64,000 bases of DNA from Vanilla planifolia (lineage: Eukaryota > Streptophyta > Magnoliopsida > Asparagales > Orchidaceae). Position numbers and translations under genes: made by a program. The stretch spans positions 35,726,412 through 35,790,411 of the forward strand of contig CM043865.1 of NCBI GenBank assembly GCA_023846275.1. The letters are read 5' to 3'. The notes below the pieces were generated by a model. It made no database searches, was not told the DNA's origin, and saw nothing but the letters and a program-made list of their open reading frames with translations. Positions within the stretch are counted from its first letter, which is position 1; each line of letters begins with the position of its first letter. Positions 12,763 through 25,338 of the stretch are shown one piece after another.

Positions 12763-12970
12763 GATCCAACGCGCGAGATTGAAATTGAACGGCTGTTGTT
12801 TAATAGGTGTCGTTCGTTCAGCGCGCGGATCCAACGCTCCAGATCAAAATCGAACGGCTGTTTCGCGAGTTTAATCGACGTCGTTCGTTCAGCGCGTGGA
12901 TCCAACGCTCCAGATCAAAATCGAACGGCTGTTTCGTAAATTTGATCAGCGCCGTTCGATTTTGGGCCCG
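12763..12970 (+). repeat. Three-copy tandem repeat, 65-72 bp period
   Basis: The unit starts GATCCAACGC at 12763, 12828 and 12899. Each copy contains an 'AACGGCTGTT' core, and the end of the unit is 'TCGTTCGTTCAGCGCG' in copies 1 and 2. Copy 3 has 'GCCGTTCGATTTTGGGCCCG'. The array sits in the U3-like part of the LTR. The ORF at 12807-13013 crosses it but is a product of the repeat. Confidence 0.75.
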
Positions 12971-13690
12971 GATCAGACGGTGGCTGCTTTCCGTCCGTTG
13001 CCTAAACGGCTAGTTGTTTTTTAGGAGCTGTTGAAGGATTTTTTAGCTCAATTTTAAGCTCTATAAATAAGGAAGAATTAAGATTTATTTAGTTTACCTT
13101 TACTAAATTCTTTCAAAGATTTCAGATCTCAAATTCGAGCAATCACAAGCAAAAACGGTGCCTTCAAGCTCAAAAGGAAAATTGCAACAAGACGCTTGAA
13201 ATTAGAGGTTCATGATTCAATTTTTCTCATTTCCATCCTTCTAATTTTTCAATTGTGTGTGCCTCCCTTTTCTCCTATTTCTCCTAAGTTCTTTTTGCCA
13301 ATCGTTGTATTTTTCGTTTTGGGGTAAAGGCATCCCGGCAGTAGTGCTAAAGCCCCGGGTTTGAGTTGAGCCCAGAGAAAAACTCAAGTAGGTTTGGGAT
13401 TAGCCGTAGTAAAAATCCCAAGTAGGTTTGAGGTGAACCGTACAAAAAACCTCACTTGTAATTGGTGCATTTAGTGCATTTTTCCTAACACCGGTTGGGG
13501 GTGGACGTAGACTCGGTTTTGAGTCGAACCACCTAAAAACTTTTGTATTCAAATTTATTTATTCGTGCTTAAAACTTTTAAGTTTTAATTTCGAAAGTTA
13601 TAAAATTTTTAAATACACAATTCACCCCCCCCCCCCCTCCTCTTGTGGGATTTCCTTAGCACGAAACACTTCGATTGATAAGATCAACGA

Positions 13691-16199
13691 GAATCAACAT
13701 TAGTCGAACTAGGTCGATGTGGATTAGAGGTGATATAAGGAGTTAGAGTGGGTTAGAGTGAGCAATGGAAGGGCAAAAGTTGAGGTAAAAATCGGACTAA
13801 AAGTGAAGTGAGATTGCTCAGTGTAGTTAACAAAATACCCATGGTGGCTTGCACAAAAATCTATCTCATATGTTATGGATGGCATCAAATAGTTGTTGGT
13901 TATAAAAATAGTAAGACATAACATGGACCACACCAACAATTGGTTCTTATGATTAGTACCAATAAGTTTCTCATATTGGTATTATACAAATCACATTAAA
14001 ATCTTGGATAGGAGCATCATGAGCTTCAATAAAATACTTTTTAGTTTCAATAAGAAATGAAACAGCCTAAAATATATCAAATTTGGTGATAAAGATATGT
14101 TAGGGTTTGAATATAATAATACTAAATTAATCACTATAAAAAAGGAAGAACCTAAAGGTTGTAGTTGCAAATAAGCATTCAAAAAAGTTCTAGCAAAAAT
14201 GTCCAACATCTAATGAAGAGCATCCTATATGCTCGAACATGGTGACAATATGTTATTGTTTGCAACGGTAATATGTATTCATAGGAAGCACAAAATCTTT
14301 ATACTCAATCTATGATAATTTCTCAAATGACTCATTCATTAGTATTTAATATTATGAGTGTCTTGTTGGACTTCAAAAGCTTTTACTCTAATAATCTTAT
14401 GAAGGGATTAATAATAATAACAATAAAAATCTCCATAATAAAAGAAAGAAATATATTTGATTTTAGTTTTTATCAAAACTCTCAAGTATTGAACAATAAT
14501 TAGATCTACTAGCTCATGCTCAATAGTTTCATAAAAAAATGTGGGTGATAGAATGATAAACTCAGAGGGAAGTGAACCTAACTTGAAGATTGTAGTGGAG
14601 AAAATCCAAGTTCGCAAGGAAATGAAGGTAAAATTGAATTAGTTTCTCGAGGAGATGGAGGTCTTGAAGCTTTTGGAAAGATCAACATAAGTGACAACTT
14701 AATACATGAAATCAATAAACATTTGTTTGATCATCATGCTAGGTTCGATAATGATCAAGCAAAGGCTTTTGAAGGAACAATATTATGCCAAAAAAAATAT
14801 CAAATATCCTAAAAAGAACATGCTACAATGCATCATTATTTAACCAATTATAAAACTTGATCAATCCCAATAAATGTATATAGTAATGAGTGGATCTTAA
14901 TGATGAAGCTTATGTAAATTAGAGCAAAAGGGGTGATAAATTTCACACTTAATCTCTCATCAATGTCAACCTTAAAAAACTTATTATTTGATTTACATGC
15001 AAGTGTGGAAGTATCATAAGGATGGCAAACGAAATGATTACAGTTTCATAGGAAGTGATAAATTATGTGTTAATTAATTTTATAATATTAGTATAACTAT
15101 CACATATTTTATAATAATTTTATTAATCTAATTTATAATAAACTTATCTGAATTTTGTAGATATAACATGGCATGTGAATAAGTTATACCCATTTTAACG
15201 ATGGAAACAACTTAAAAATTACTTCGTATTAGAAGTATTGTGGACTTTAATGTTTAAGGAATAAAATAAATAATTCAACTAGAATTAGTCACATAGAGAT
15301 ATATTAAGTGATGAGATTATGATCATTATAAAAAAAACTTCAAACATTCTATCAATGCAAAAAAAAAAATCAATTTTGACATTAAGTATCCAAATTATAC
15401 TTCATTATTAATTATCATATTCTTTGAATACATTATTATTTTATAAACTATTATAAGTTTTTATGTTGATCCATAGAGTTAATGCAATGTAAATAAAAAT
15501 TATAATAAAAGTAAAAAAAATGGATAGAATTTGACCATGGAATAAGTTTGATTAATGTTAGGTATTAAGTTTTTTGGATTACTTTTTCTTTTAGATGAGA
15601 AGTATAAAATTGATTTTTTTATTTAAAAATTATTTTAGATTATTAGGTTATGTATTTTTAAAATATCATGTTATTGTTTAAATGACTTTCTTTTGTTTTC
15701 ATTGAATTTTCTATTATGGATGCTTTTAAAGAGGATTATCTCGTTATATAATGTATCTAAAGTTTTTCCATCTTGAGAACTTTTTTCTATAATCTTAAAA
15801 AAGAGTTTATTAGAACAATGATTTCATAATTTACAGAAAATAAATTAATAACATGTTATGAAAATAAATATTCAATTTAATTTTTTTAAATATATCTAAT
15901 TTTTTTTAAAATAATTATTTTTTATTTTAACTGATAAAAAATAGTATATTTAAAGTATATTGATAGTTCTTTGAATTTTTTCCAACAAAAAAAGAGAATG
16001 TAAATTATTGCAATTTGCAAAAAAAAAAATTGAAATTAATGGCTAGTTATGAAATGGATATTTAATTAGATTTTCAAATTAAAAAATGTATTTATTTATA
16101 TTTAAATAGTTATTTTTATTATTTAAAAATTTTAAGTAATAGTTGCAAATTTAAGATTTATATGGTGAATTTTTATTTATTTATTATTAACTCTAATAA
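13691..16199. other. AT-rich spacer, nothing firm
   Basis: There is no gene-like ORF. A few short inverted repeats occur, such as TACCAAT and ATTGGTA at about 13957-13980. The left part (13.7-14.9 kb) has mid-GC sequence that could be more retroelement debris, but no domain could be read. From 15.0 to 16.19 kb it is extremely AT-rich. Confidence 0.4.
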
Positions 16200-16409
16200 A
16201 TATTTGGCTTTCCCCTTGTCTAAATCGTTTGAGACACTTACCCGCTAAAACGCGTCGTGTCATCCTTAGTATTGCTCGTATCTCGCTGCCACAAGGGTTG
16301 GTAGGGAGGAACGGCGATGGGAATGACGAAGGGAAAGTAATGGAGTGCACAATATAGGGCTATGCATTTATGGTGGGTTGATCTTGACGTGAAATTCTCT
16401 CTTTCCCCT

Positions 16410-16455
<46 letters not shown>

Positions 16456-16620
16456 ACTCTTCTCATTTCACCTCTTCCATCGTTTGTCGATTTTTGGCTT
16501 TGGAAGTCCGAGTCGAAGAGTGTCTTGTGTCGGCTCTTCCGTTCACGACTAAAGATTTGATTTTTAGTTTTCCTCGGGTCTTATTACCAATTTCTAAGAA
16601 AATTTCCTTTTTGGGTAAAT
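16200..16620 (+). promoter_or_regulatory. Promoter and 5'-leader-like block with (CT)22
   Basis: An abrupt change from AT-rich spacer to balanced sequence, with a long CT microsatellite followed by a CT-rich, ATG-poor leader-like stretch to about 16.6 kb. A possible donor lies at TTTTTGG|GTAAAT (about 16614). CT microsatellites are common in plant 5' leaders. No open frame starts here: the ORF at 16362-16622 is mostly CT repeat. It may be the distal 5' UTR exon of the transporter at 25.7 kb, a non-coding transcript, or an orphaned promoter. This is inference only. Confidence 0.35.
16411..16454 (+). repeat. (CT)22 microsatellite
   Basis: Twenty-two uninterrupted CT units, preceded by CTTTCCCCTG and followed by AACTCTTCTC. 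Likely length-polymorphic. Confidence 0.95.
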
Positions 16621-18850
16621 AAATCCCTTCTTCATGTCTTATTCTAGTTTTGATAATCTTGCATTTGATGAAAAGGGGAAGCATTTATTTATGCTGTTGC
16701 GAGTATAATTTTTTTTTTCTTTGGTGTGTTTCAAGTTGCAAATAAATTACTATGATCAGATTCGGATCGTATGTCATCTCGTCTGATATCAATTTGATAA
16801 TTGATGGAACGGAGTTCACTGAGTTTACCAAATTATTTAGGAAAGAAGAAAATTAGTTCAAACTCATTCTTGATTTGCTCTACGTATTCTCGCTTGTCTG
16901 TGTACGCTGTTTACATTGGTATGCTGTCTTATATTGATTTTTCTTTATGTAGCATTTTGTTGCTGCAAGTAGAGTACACTGCCTGACATAAAGTATCATA
17001 TAGCTGTAATTGAACTAGCAAGCAAAATATAAGGTTTTCTGTTTAAGTGGAAAAGGTTAGACTTCCTTACTACAATTTCGTATTTTAGCTAAGCAACAAC
17101 CTTTTCTGTCACTAAACGTTGGTAGAAGAATGTTCAAGTTAAAGGATACATATCCCAGTCTACTTAAATTAGTATCAATACAAGTTACGTGACACTTTCT
17201 TTGTCTACCCATTGTCCTTGCTAAGTTATTGATTCTACTTTCCTATCATCATGCTTATCACTGTTGTTGTTGTTGTTGTTTTTGTCATTGTTTTCATGCT
17301 GAGATTAGCTTGTATCCTTGCTGCAACGTCACTAATAGCAGCTGATGGTTGTTTTGAACACCTGGTGTGTTATGTTATTAAACTTTGCGATGAAGGTAAA
17401 ATTTGCTTTTGCAATATTTTGGTAATCTCTCTGTGGCGGTGTTAATCAAAATATGCAAAACAACTAATGTGGGCTTTAGCAGTCATATGTTTTCGAGAAG
17501 AGAGGATTTAATGTGGTGACACCTAAGATTATTTAGACAATCACTAAAAACTAAGGCCTTCATTTGGCCTTTTCGTGACTCCTCATTTTTGTCTATATAT
17601 TTTTATTATAGTTTTTAGTTATATGTGTGTGTATGAGTAAAATGTCATCCTACAGTTGTATTTTGATGTGGTACATAGGACTGCATGTATTGAGATTCAT
17701 GAGTTTATAGTTAAGTAACACATGTTTTTATGTCTTTTAGTTGTACCACGCCTATCCCAACTCAAGTTGGCACAAATTGGGGGTTAGGGTTTAACTAGGA
17801 CTATCTTAGATGATACCTAGACCGTTATGAGTAGTTTTGGGTGACAACAAGATAGTCATCTCTATGGGTGGTTAGATAAGTTGTTTTGGGCATTTGAACC
17901 ACTGAATTGAGTGGTATAGCTTAGGTCAAATACCACATTATCCTCTTCTTCTACTTCCATCAACTATGTATTTAAATTCAGCACCATGTGGGCTATCGTA
18001 AGGGAGATCTTGCAGCCATGAATTCTTAAGGTGTTTGATTGTGCATTCCACTTATGAAAATGGGTTGTTTTTTGTCTATACTTTCATTCGGAGTTTCCTA
18101 TGTTGGATCCAAGGCCGGTGTGATGTTGTCTTGAGTCCATTGCCATTGCAAGGATGTGAAGTTCAATTCCTAGTGGCAAGTGCAGCAAAGCCACCATGCA
18201 TCTACGACAACCCTTTACTTGCAATGCTACCACCATCATCTTGAAGTTCTTCTTTAGTTTAGATGAGTGCTGTCTACTTCTCCTTGAAACTTTACTTTCA
18301 TAAAAATAAAATAAAATAATCTTATTTTGTTTTGTAGTATTTTATTCTACTCAGAATTTGTACTTTTTTTCCAACAATTTTTCATCCATTCCCCCTTCCC
18401 TTTGTGTGGTTCATCTTCATCTCCCTTTGTGACAAAAAATGGAATTTTTCAAGCTCTATGTGTTCCACCCATTTTCTTCACTAAAAAAAGTTTTAAACTC
18501 CATGAAACTTTAGAATATAAAAGTTTAGTAAGTTCTCATGATTTCTAAGTTAGGAACTATGGAGATTAGGGCTTTAGTATTATCAAATTAAATCCTCAAC
18601 TAGATATACATAGATAGGTTAGGGTATCTTGCATTATTCAATAGTTTGGTCGCATAGCCCTCACACATCACCTTATGTTTTTTTCAGTTGTTAGAGCACT
18701 TATTTTTCTATTACTCTGAGTTTATAACCTTCTAAGATTATATTTTTAAAAAATTGCATAAGCAATATGGCTATTATTCTGAGTTTTCTAGCTTTTTGGT
18801 TTGTCTCATTTTTTGTTTTTTCACTGATTTCTTCTTGCCATGATCACCAC
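16621..18850. other. Intron-like or spacer sequence, no gene
   Basis: T-rich, mostly unique-looking sequence with no recognisable domain. A (TGT)6 run lies at 17262-17280. The ORFs at 16801-16986, 17251-17445, 18035-18244 and 18327-18548 have no similarity I can name. If the block at 16.2-16.6 kb is a leader exon, this would be the start of its intron. Confidence 0.35.
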
Positions 18851-20119
18851 CTTTGCTATCCTTGATTCTCTTTTTTGATGGAGGGCCACCCTCCCCTGAT
18901 GCATTCTTGCCCATTTAAGGAGTAAAGTTCACATGGCATTTTGCATAAGACCCTTGTACTCTTGTATGCTATGAACCCAACAAAGATTTTTGGCTACTTG
19001 GCTATAAACAGTGGGTTCATTTTGGAAATGGTCTGAAATAGATGCAGTAATAGTTTGAGGATAAGGGTGTGTACATCCAATAGGATGAGCTAAAATCTAG
19101 AGTGGGATGATAACATGCTTGATCAAGAAATGCAAAGAGTAGCTTGAGGAGATGGTCATGTGGAGATGTATAGATAGGTAGAGTTAAGTCATAAATTGTT
19201 GAGGCCAAATTCAATAAGTTGGTGGAACTAGTTAAGTTGAATGTGAAAATATTGCAGATTAAATGTAGCATGAATGAAAGAAAAAGTGGATTACTGGTGG
19301 ATAATGTAATTGATGGCATTTAGAAGGAAAAGCTGTTTCATTGAAGGTTACATGTCTGGAAATCTAAACTTGAGTTGTTTTGATGTTTAAATAGTGAAAG
19401 TCTTTGGTATCATTGCATGGCCAACAAGTGTGTAAGGAGAAGATCTAGGAAAGCTTAATTCTAGAAAGGGAAATCATAGACTACCAAATATAGGGGTGTG
19501 CATGTTAGCTAGTTAACATAAAAAAGAGAAACTCATCAGAAACATTGTGTAGCATAGGTTAGAAGGCAAAAGCTTCAAACCAATAATAGAATGGCAAGCT
19601 AGATTGTGATAGCTAGCAACGACCATCGCAGCAATATAAAAATGTTTGTGTTCAAAGGCACCATTTTTTTCAGCAACGTTGGGACAAAGAAAATTGGTGA
19701 AATTTCGTTTGTGAAATTCAACTCCACCATTGCATTGACTACATTTAATCTGGAGTTCAGAAATTCTCGCCATAGTTTTAAAAGCAGTGAAAATGACAAG
19801 GAATTCAGATTTGTGGAGAATAGGATAAATTCATATGTAACATGTCTTATCACTAACACTACAAGTGTAATATTTGTAACCTGAAATGCAAGGAACTGGG
19901 GATAGACCTCATATATCTATGTACAAAAGATCAAATGGATTTGATGCAATGTATGTTTTAAGAACGAAAGGAAGTTTGTGAGACTTCTTAAGGGAGAAAC
20001 AGGACAACATGGCAGCAGAACTTGGAACTTGGTAAAGAATGTCAAACATCAAAAGATATAAATTCATTAATATGAGCTATGGCATAGGAACCTGCAATAG
20101 GAAATGTTGATCCAAGGTG

Positions 20120-21330
20120 ATAAATCCTACTTTACTAGTATCAGGTCGCAAACTCCTGTCGGTAAGTGATGAGGACATCATGTTCGAGAAGGATTTTCGA
20201 CGTCCACGGACCAGGTCTTGCACTAAAAACCTATTATCATCTTTAGGAAGCCAACACAACTTTCGGATTCGAAATCGGAGTCCGAATGGCTTCCCGGGAG
20301 CAAAAACAAGGCCAAAATCACTATCCCTGCCGCCGGCCGCCGCCTCCGCCGCAACCTCTGCCGTCACAGTGAACCGTCCGCCGCCATTTCGAACCGCTCG
20401 AGCCCGAACCGGATCCGGGTTAGCCCGAACCGTTGTGCCTGAGTCCAGCCAGGCGCCGACCCAAGCTACCCCCAGATGACCCGCGTCCTGTGACCTGCGC
20501 CGACCCGCGCCGACCCGCACCGACCCGCGCCGACCCGCCGGACCCGCCACCGCTCTCCGCGCCGCCAACCACCCGAAATTAGGGTTTTGTTTTGCATTTT
20601 TTTCGGAGTTCTAGAAGTCACTTTCGAGATCCGTAAAACAGTGTTTAGATAAATGAATGAACTTAATTTTCATTATTTTTCTCAGATTTTTAGGAGTCTG
20701 TTTGTAATTTTAGGTGACTTTTAGTTTATCCATGTGTCCTTTAGTATTCCCATGTTATGAGTCAAAATGTCTTTTGTACCCTTGTGGATTCCTGTATATG
20801 GGGAAGTCCTCTTCTGTTGTAAGGGATATATTTCTTTTGGAGAAAAAGTTAATGCAAGCTTTGAGTGTTCATTGCTTCCATTCTGAGTTCGTGAGTGCTC
20901 TGAGTGTCTTTGGTGTGCCGACTCGTCAAAGCTCTGATACTGGGAGGAGGGACGCGAGGTCCAAGTGGTGAGACGCCACTCCAGTCTATCATCTTCCATC
21001 ACCACTCCACCATCTTCATTCGTATTTTCCATTCCTAGATTATTAATTTGTCTTCAATATATTTTCATTCTGCGAAGTGCAACTTTTACTATAAATTATA
21101 TTTTAAGTTCAACTGGTACTTAACCAATCTAAGTACTCCCTATTTCTGCGTGTTTGAAAGTGTGTAGCCGTAGTCGATTTAGCGACTTCTTAGCCGCTAT
21201 CGATCCTAAGTTTAGTTAGGATTCATTGGTTGGTGCCTTTTGCGTTCAACCCTCATCGTATCTAGGTGTGTGTCCCTTTGGGTGACGCCCTTGCTCCTTT
21301 GTTGTGCATCAGTCATAAATTTTAAATAAA
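20120..21330. mobile_element. GC-rich insertion inside the antisense copia element
   Basis: The copia reading stops near 21.36 kb and resumes near 20.1 kb. Between them lies a very GC-rich, CCG-rich block (20.27-20.57 kb) and a leader-like block. The latter has TATA-like 'CTGTATATGGGG' (about 20793) and 'GGATATATTTC' and ends around 'TTGTGCATCAGTCATAA' (about 21302). It reads like a non-autonomous LTR-type element or LTR. A 163-codon minus ORF spans 20077-20568 but its N-half is low-complexity Arg/Gly/Ala. Exact ends and any target-site duplication could not be set. Confidence 0.4.
20491..20540 (+). repeat. 10-bp minisatellite (CGACCCGCGC)
   Basis: Four tandem units of CGACCCGCGC-type sequence at 20501-20540, preceded by a degenerate unit TGACCTGCGC at 20491. 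It lies in the GC-rich insertion. Confidence 0.85.
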
Positions 21331-22100
21331 AAAAAAAAGTTTTCTAACTAAGCAATTTTCGTCTAATCCTACATCAGTAAGCTTGTCCTTTACAGTAAAA
21401 TTATTAATGTCCAGTATAAACTAGTAGCTATTATCACAAGAACATCATTTAACAAGAGAATATTCATTCATAAATGAGGAACACATAGCATGTCATTTTG
21501 AAAAAGGATGCCATGAGGAGTAGAAATTAAGTGGAATCAGTGCAACTAGTTTGCAAAGACTTACCTTGCCATAATGATAGTACCTTGATAAGGCTTGAGC
21601 TTTGTAGAGAAATAAGGTAACATGACGAGTTGCTATTTAGTTGAGGCACCAATTCAGATCAAATTGATATGGTAGGCTAGTTGTAGATAAAGTATAAGAG
21701 AGAGTAGCAACCGTGTAAGGAAAATTACCACATTCAAGGCATACTCTAGTATTGTTAAATTTGTTGCATGTTTGATAGGCTTATCAAGGTTATTGTGAGG
21801 ATGGAGTGGGGAGAAGACATCAACGATAGCCATAAGAGAAAGTTGAAGACAAAGAGGCTGTGAAAAGATTGTAAGGGGCTCAAATCCCTCATCTATTATA
21901 ATGTCCATGAACATAATAGTTTGAATTGAAAGTTGAGACAAAAGAATTATTTGTTGGAGTAGTGAGTTTATAGTTGCATTAAGAGCAATAATATGAGTAA
22001 TTGAAGGATTAGAAAACTGCAATTTGAGATTCTTCTTGAAATAGGTTATATAAATCATCGAAGGAAAGCGTTTGTTGAAATTGTAATGAGATGATGAACC

Positions 22101-25016
22101 CCCCTTGTATTCACATCCAAGGTCATCAATAATGAAATTGATAAACTTAGAATTAGGTATTGCTTGTTCAGTTAATATTAGGTTATTAAAGAGACATTCA
22201 TTTATAAGATAAACTCAATTATTAAAACATTTGTAGTTTTCTCAAGTGACTTGATTTGATCTCAAATAATTCAATTGTAGGTTTTAGATGATGGTGATGA
22301 ACTCTCAAGTTGAATCCAAACTTAAGAAGCAGAGTTGTGGTAAATCAAGATACTTTGCATGGAGGAGGATACGATACCTTTTAATCAACTTAATATTAAT
22401 CTATTATGTTTTAACTAAAGAGTGTAGTTGGATTAATATTTTGTGAAGATAAAGCTGGGGATGGAACGATGAAGGGAGAGTCAATGTGCTTAAGGTTATG
22501 GATCGATAGTATATCAAGAAACTATGAGCACCAACATAAGTAATTGATCCTTTCTATAGGAGATAGAAAATTATGAGAGATGTTGAATGCAATTGGTAGA
22601 GTAGAAGTTGCTAACGAGAGGTTGGAAGAGACTTTTGGAGAGCCCATTTCGAAGGAGAACGAATCAAACTCTTCATAGCATATAGAATAAATCTAAAATT
22701 ATTTTGTTATAGAGAGATAGAACAAAGAAATAAACTATTTCCCATAGCAATTGATCCAACAATAATGGAGGCAAGGCAAAAGTAACTCCTATAGTTAGAT
22801 CTCAGCTAAACTGATACAAAAAATTGGTGGACAATCTAAATTGCTATTTAGATATTTAAATTGAAACCTAAAAAATCTCAAATCACAACCCAAGTTGTGT
22901 ACACATACACGAAGAGAAATTGTAGTTCCTTGGAAACACAATATAAAAAAACAAAATCTTCTTTATTTTTCTTTCCATAAAATATATTTATAATTATAAA
23001 ACTAAAAACAAAAAAATACTAAAATACCTTTATATATTAAAATAATTTAAAAATATAAAAAAACAGAGAAAATTAAAAACTCTTAAGGGTAATCAATTAT
23101 AACTCACAATCAATTAAAAATACGAAATAAATAATAAAAATCTTATATAGTCTACTAGATCAGTTCAATATCATCTATTGATGTAACCTGTTATACATTA
23201 GTTCTCTCTTACCAAAAGAAATAATGTTCTATAGAATTTTACTCTTAATGAATTTTAATCAAACTTAACATTAATCTATAAAGATTCTTAGAAATCATGA
23301 CATCAAGTGGTTTAACCACATGAAAAGTCAAACAATTCAATTTTGTATATGTTTTATCTAACTCATCTAAAGGTTTAGTCATATGAAAATTTAAAACATC
23401 TATTTGAGCATATCTTTTGTTTCTTAAGCCTTTTTATAAAGCTGCTGGTCTTGATGTACTCAAATAAATAAATATACTTTCTATATTGAAAGATAGATCA
23501 AATATTTAATGCATATTAAAATCAAAATTATAAGAAAATCCATACATAAGGAAAGAAACATCTATATTTAATAATAGAGTTAAAATTAAGGATAAAGAAA
23601 TTTGTGGAGAAAACACAAACTTAATTGATTTTTCTTTTGATGGCTCACTTGGATCGAACTCAAGTACAATAGACTTTAATGGAAAAATTTCAAAGGATTC
23701 TAGAGGTTCAAAAGATGTATGCATACTATTTAGTAGAAATGATGATTCATTAATTGGTAATATTAATTCAATTTATGCATGTGACCTTGCTAGAAGGTCG
23801 TTAACGACTTATATATTTATACTTGGAAGATGCACCATCAATTAGAGAGTAATACTTCGGCCTATTATTATTCTTTCTGCTACTGAGATTGAGCACACGA
23901 CACAATCAATTCGAAAAGTTATTTGATTAAGAGGACTAGATGCCTAGCTTAAGGAAAGATTATATTATCACTATTTACTTAGATGCTTAAAGTGCTTTCT
24001 TTCTAACTAAAGATAATAAGAGGACAAACATATTGATGTCAAATTTTGTTTTATTCAGGATATCATAAGTGAAAGAGATATTAAAGACTTAAAAGATTAT
24101 ACAATATATAATGCAACGGATATAATAGCAAAGCATTTTCATTGTACTAAGTTTAAGCATTACCTGAACTTAATTAGTTTATGTAGCAGATGATATCTCA
24201 TTTTTAGAGAGGAGGCATGTCTTCAGTAGGATCACATATGATTAATCACATATTGGTTTGAGGGGAGAACTATTGAATTTTCAACTAAAGTATGCCCACC
24301 TATTGTCATTATATGAATTTAAATATAAAATTTAATTTTGTTGATTTTTAGATGATGGTGTTTATCATACGAGTAAAGTGTGAAATTATACAATCATGGT
24401 TCAAATTTTGGTTATAGCTGGCTAAGTATAAACACAAGACATTTGGTGTTAAACACATCATTTGAAAATCTCTAAATATCATGGATTTCATGAAGGTGAA
24501 GGAAAGCAAAAATGGGAACAAAAGAGTTTGCTTGAAGAGAAAAGAAGTATTATTTTTTTAGTTCTTTATTGTGTGAGAGATTAATATATCCTATCTTTTT
24601 TATAAGAGGGTTAATATTCTTTCATGCTTATAATATTGAATGTATTTGGTTGAGTTTGTTTCTTTTTTGTATGAGTTCATACTTTATATTTTGTGCCTAT
24701 GTTTATTGTAGATATTTCTTCTTCCTCCGTAGACGTAAGCTTAATATAAGTCAAACTACTAAATTTATTGTTTGATTTTTTTCTCTATTTTGCTATTATT
24801 GTTCTTATCAATTCCTTTTTTTTGTTTTATTGTTTGATTTATTCTTTTATTATTATGATTTATTGTCCGTTTAAGATCAATAATATGTGGTTTAGGTGTT
24901 TGTTTCTGTTAAATTAATTTGAATTATAAACATTTTGTGGAAATTTTCAAAATTGAGGTTTTACTTGAAATAACTCTGTGCAAAATTGGGGTTTTCAATT
25001 TACAAGGCTCATGGTG
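22101..25016. other. AT-rich spacer with eroded repeats
   Basis: No supportable gene. ORFs here are under 100 codons and featureless. Some of 23.8-24.5 kb has the look of old retroelement pol but no motif could be read with confidence. Confidence 0.4.
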
Positions 25017-25029
25017 CCTATAAATTTGT
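25017..25029 (+). promoter_or_regulatory. TATA-like box upstream of the polyamine transporter
   Basis: GCCTATAAATTTG lies about 0.7 kb before the CDS. A transcript from here would carry the 87-bp tandem duplication in its 5' leader. This competes with the distal CT-rich block at 16.4 kb as the start of transcription. There is no independent support. Confidence 0.25.
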
Positions 25030-25164
25030 ACTTGTTGCCATTTGCAATCCTTTACTTCTGTGTTAGAAATTTGTGATTTTTAATGCATGTCTTCGGTTAT
25101 TTTGAGGTTTCCCAATTTTCTTGGCATCTTCTTGCAAAAGATTCCAAAGTTCCTTCTATCTATG

Positions 25165-25338
25165 TAAGAACTGATTGATCGCTTTCTTCTCTCACCCTTC
25201 CCGTTGGCCTTAACCCATTCGCTATTACAACTCTTATCGTACATGTATTCATAAGAACTGATTGATCGCTTTCTTCTCTCACCCTTCCCGTTGGCCTTAA
25301 CCCATTCGCTATTACAACTCTTATCGCACATGTATTCA
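25165..25338 (+). repeat. 87-bp perfect-length tandem duplication
   Basis: Two copies, 25165-25251 and 25252-25338, each starting TAAGAACTGATTGATCGC and ending ACATGTATTCA. I see one difference (T at 25240, C at 25327). Near-identity implies a recent duplication. Because 87 is a multiple of three, the minus-strand ORFs (25080-25358 and 25160-25372) contain a 29-residue repeat, but they have no other coding signs. Confidence 0.9.

Larger units (their letters stand above)
12250..13690 (+). mobile_element. Ty1/copia SIRE-type LTR, probably solo or truncated
   Basis: A GC-rich, non-coding block whose right end matches the LTR ends of SIRE/Maximus copia elements as I remember them. It has repeated 'AAGTAGGTTTG' phrases with 'GGATTAGCCGTA' and 'GGTGAACCGTA' variants (13.39-13.44 kb). 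These are followed by 'CCTAACACCGGTTGGGG', 'TGGACGTAGACTCGG', then 'ACACAATTCA' and a run of 13 C (13625-13637) with CTCCTCTTGTG. A TATA-like 'CTATAAATAAGG' occurs at about 13062. No gag-pol ORF follows, so this is a solo LTR or a 5'-truncated copy. Boundaries are approximate. Confidence 0.55.
18850..22100 (-). mobile_element. Decayed Ty1/copia element, antisense, interrupted
   Basis: The minus strand, read from high to low coordinates, gives copia polyprotein pieces in order. At about 21.66-21.36 kb there is an 'ATRHVT' protease-junction-like motif and 'INNFTVKDKLT' (usual FxVKDLxTG). At about 20.1-19.9 kb lie a 'SNPFDLLYIDI' motif (integrase start, usual xxPLDLIHxDxWG) and 'SGYKYYTC' (usual SGYRYYVxFVDD). 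At about 19.77-19.55 kb lie 'NGGVEFHKRNFTNFL' (usual DNGGEF) and 'EKNGAFEHKH' (usual EQNGxAERKHRH). Stops and frameshifts break every part. Reverse transcriptase was not clearly seen, though 19.0-19.3 kb may be eroded pol. LTRs were not identified. Confidence 0.65.

Noticed and set aside
16362..16622. 86-codon ORF over the CT repeat
   Set aside because: Half of it is Ser-Leu repeat from (CT)22. It is better explained as leader or promoter.
20077..20568. 163-codon minus ORF in the GC-rich insertion
   Set aside because: The N-terminal half is low-complexity Arg/Gly/Ala from a CCG-rich tract and minisatellite, and no domain is visible. It is treated as part of the repeat.
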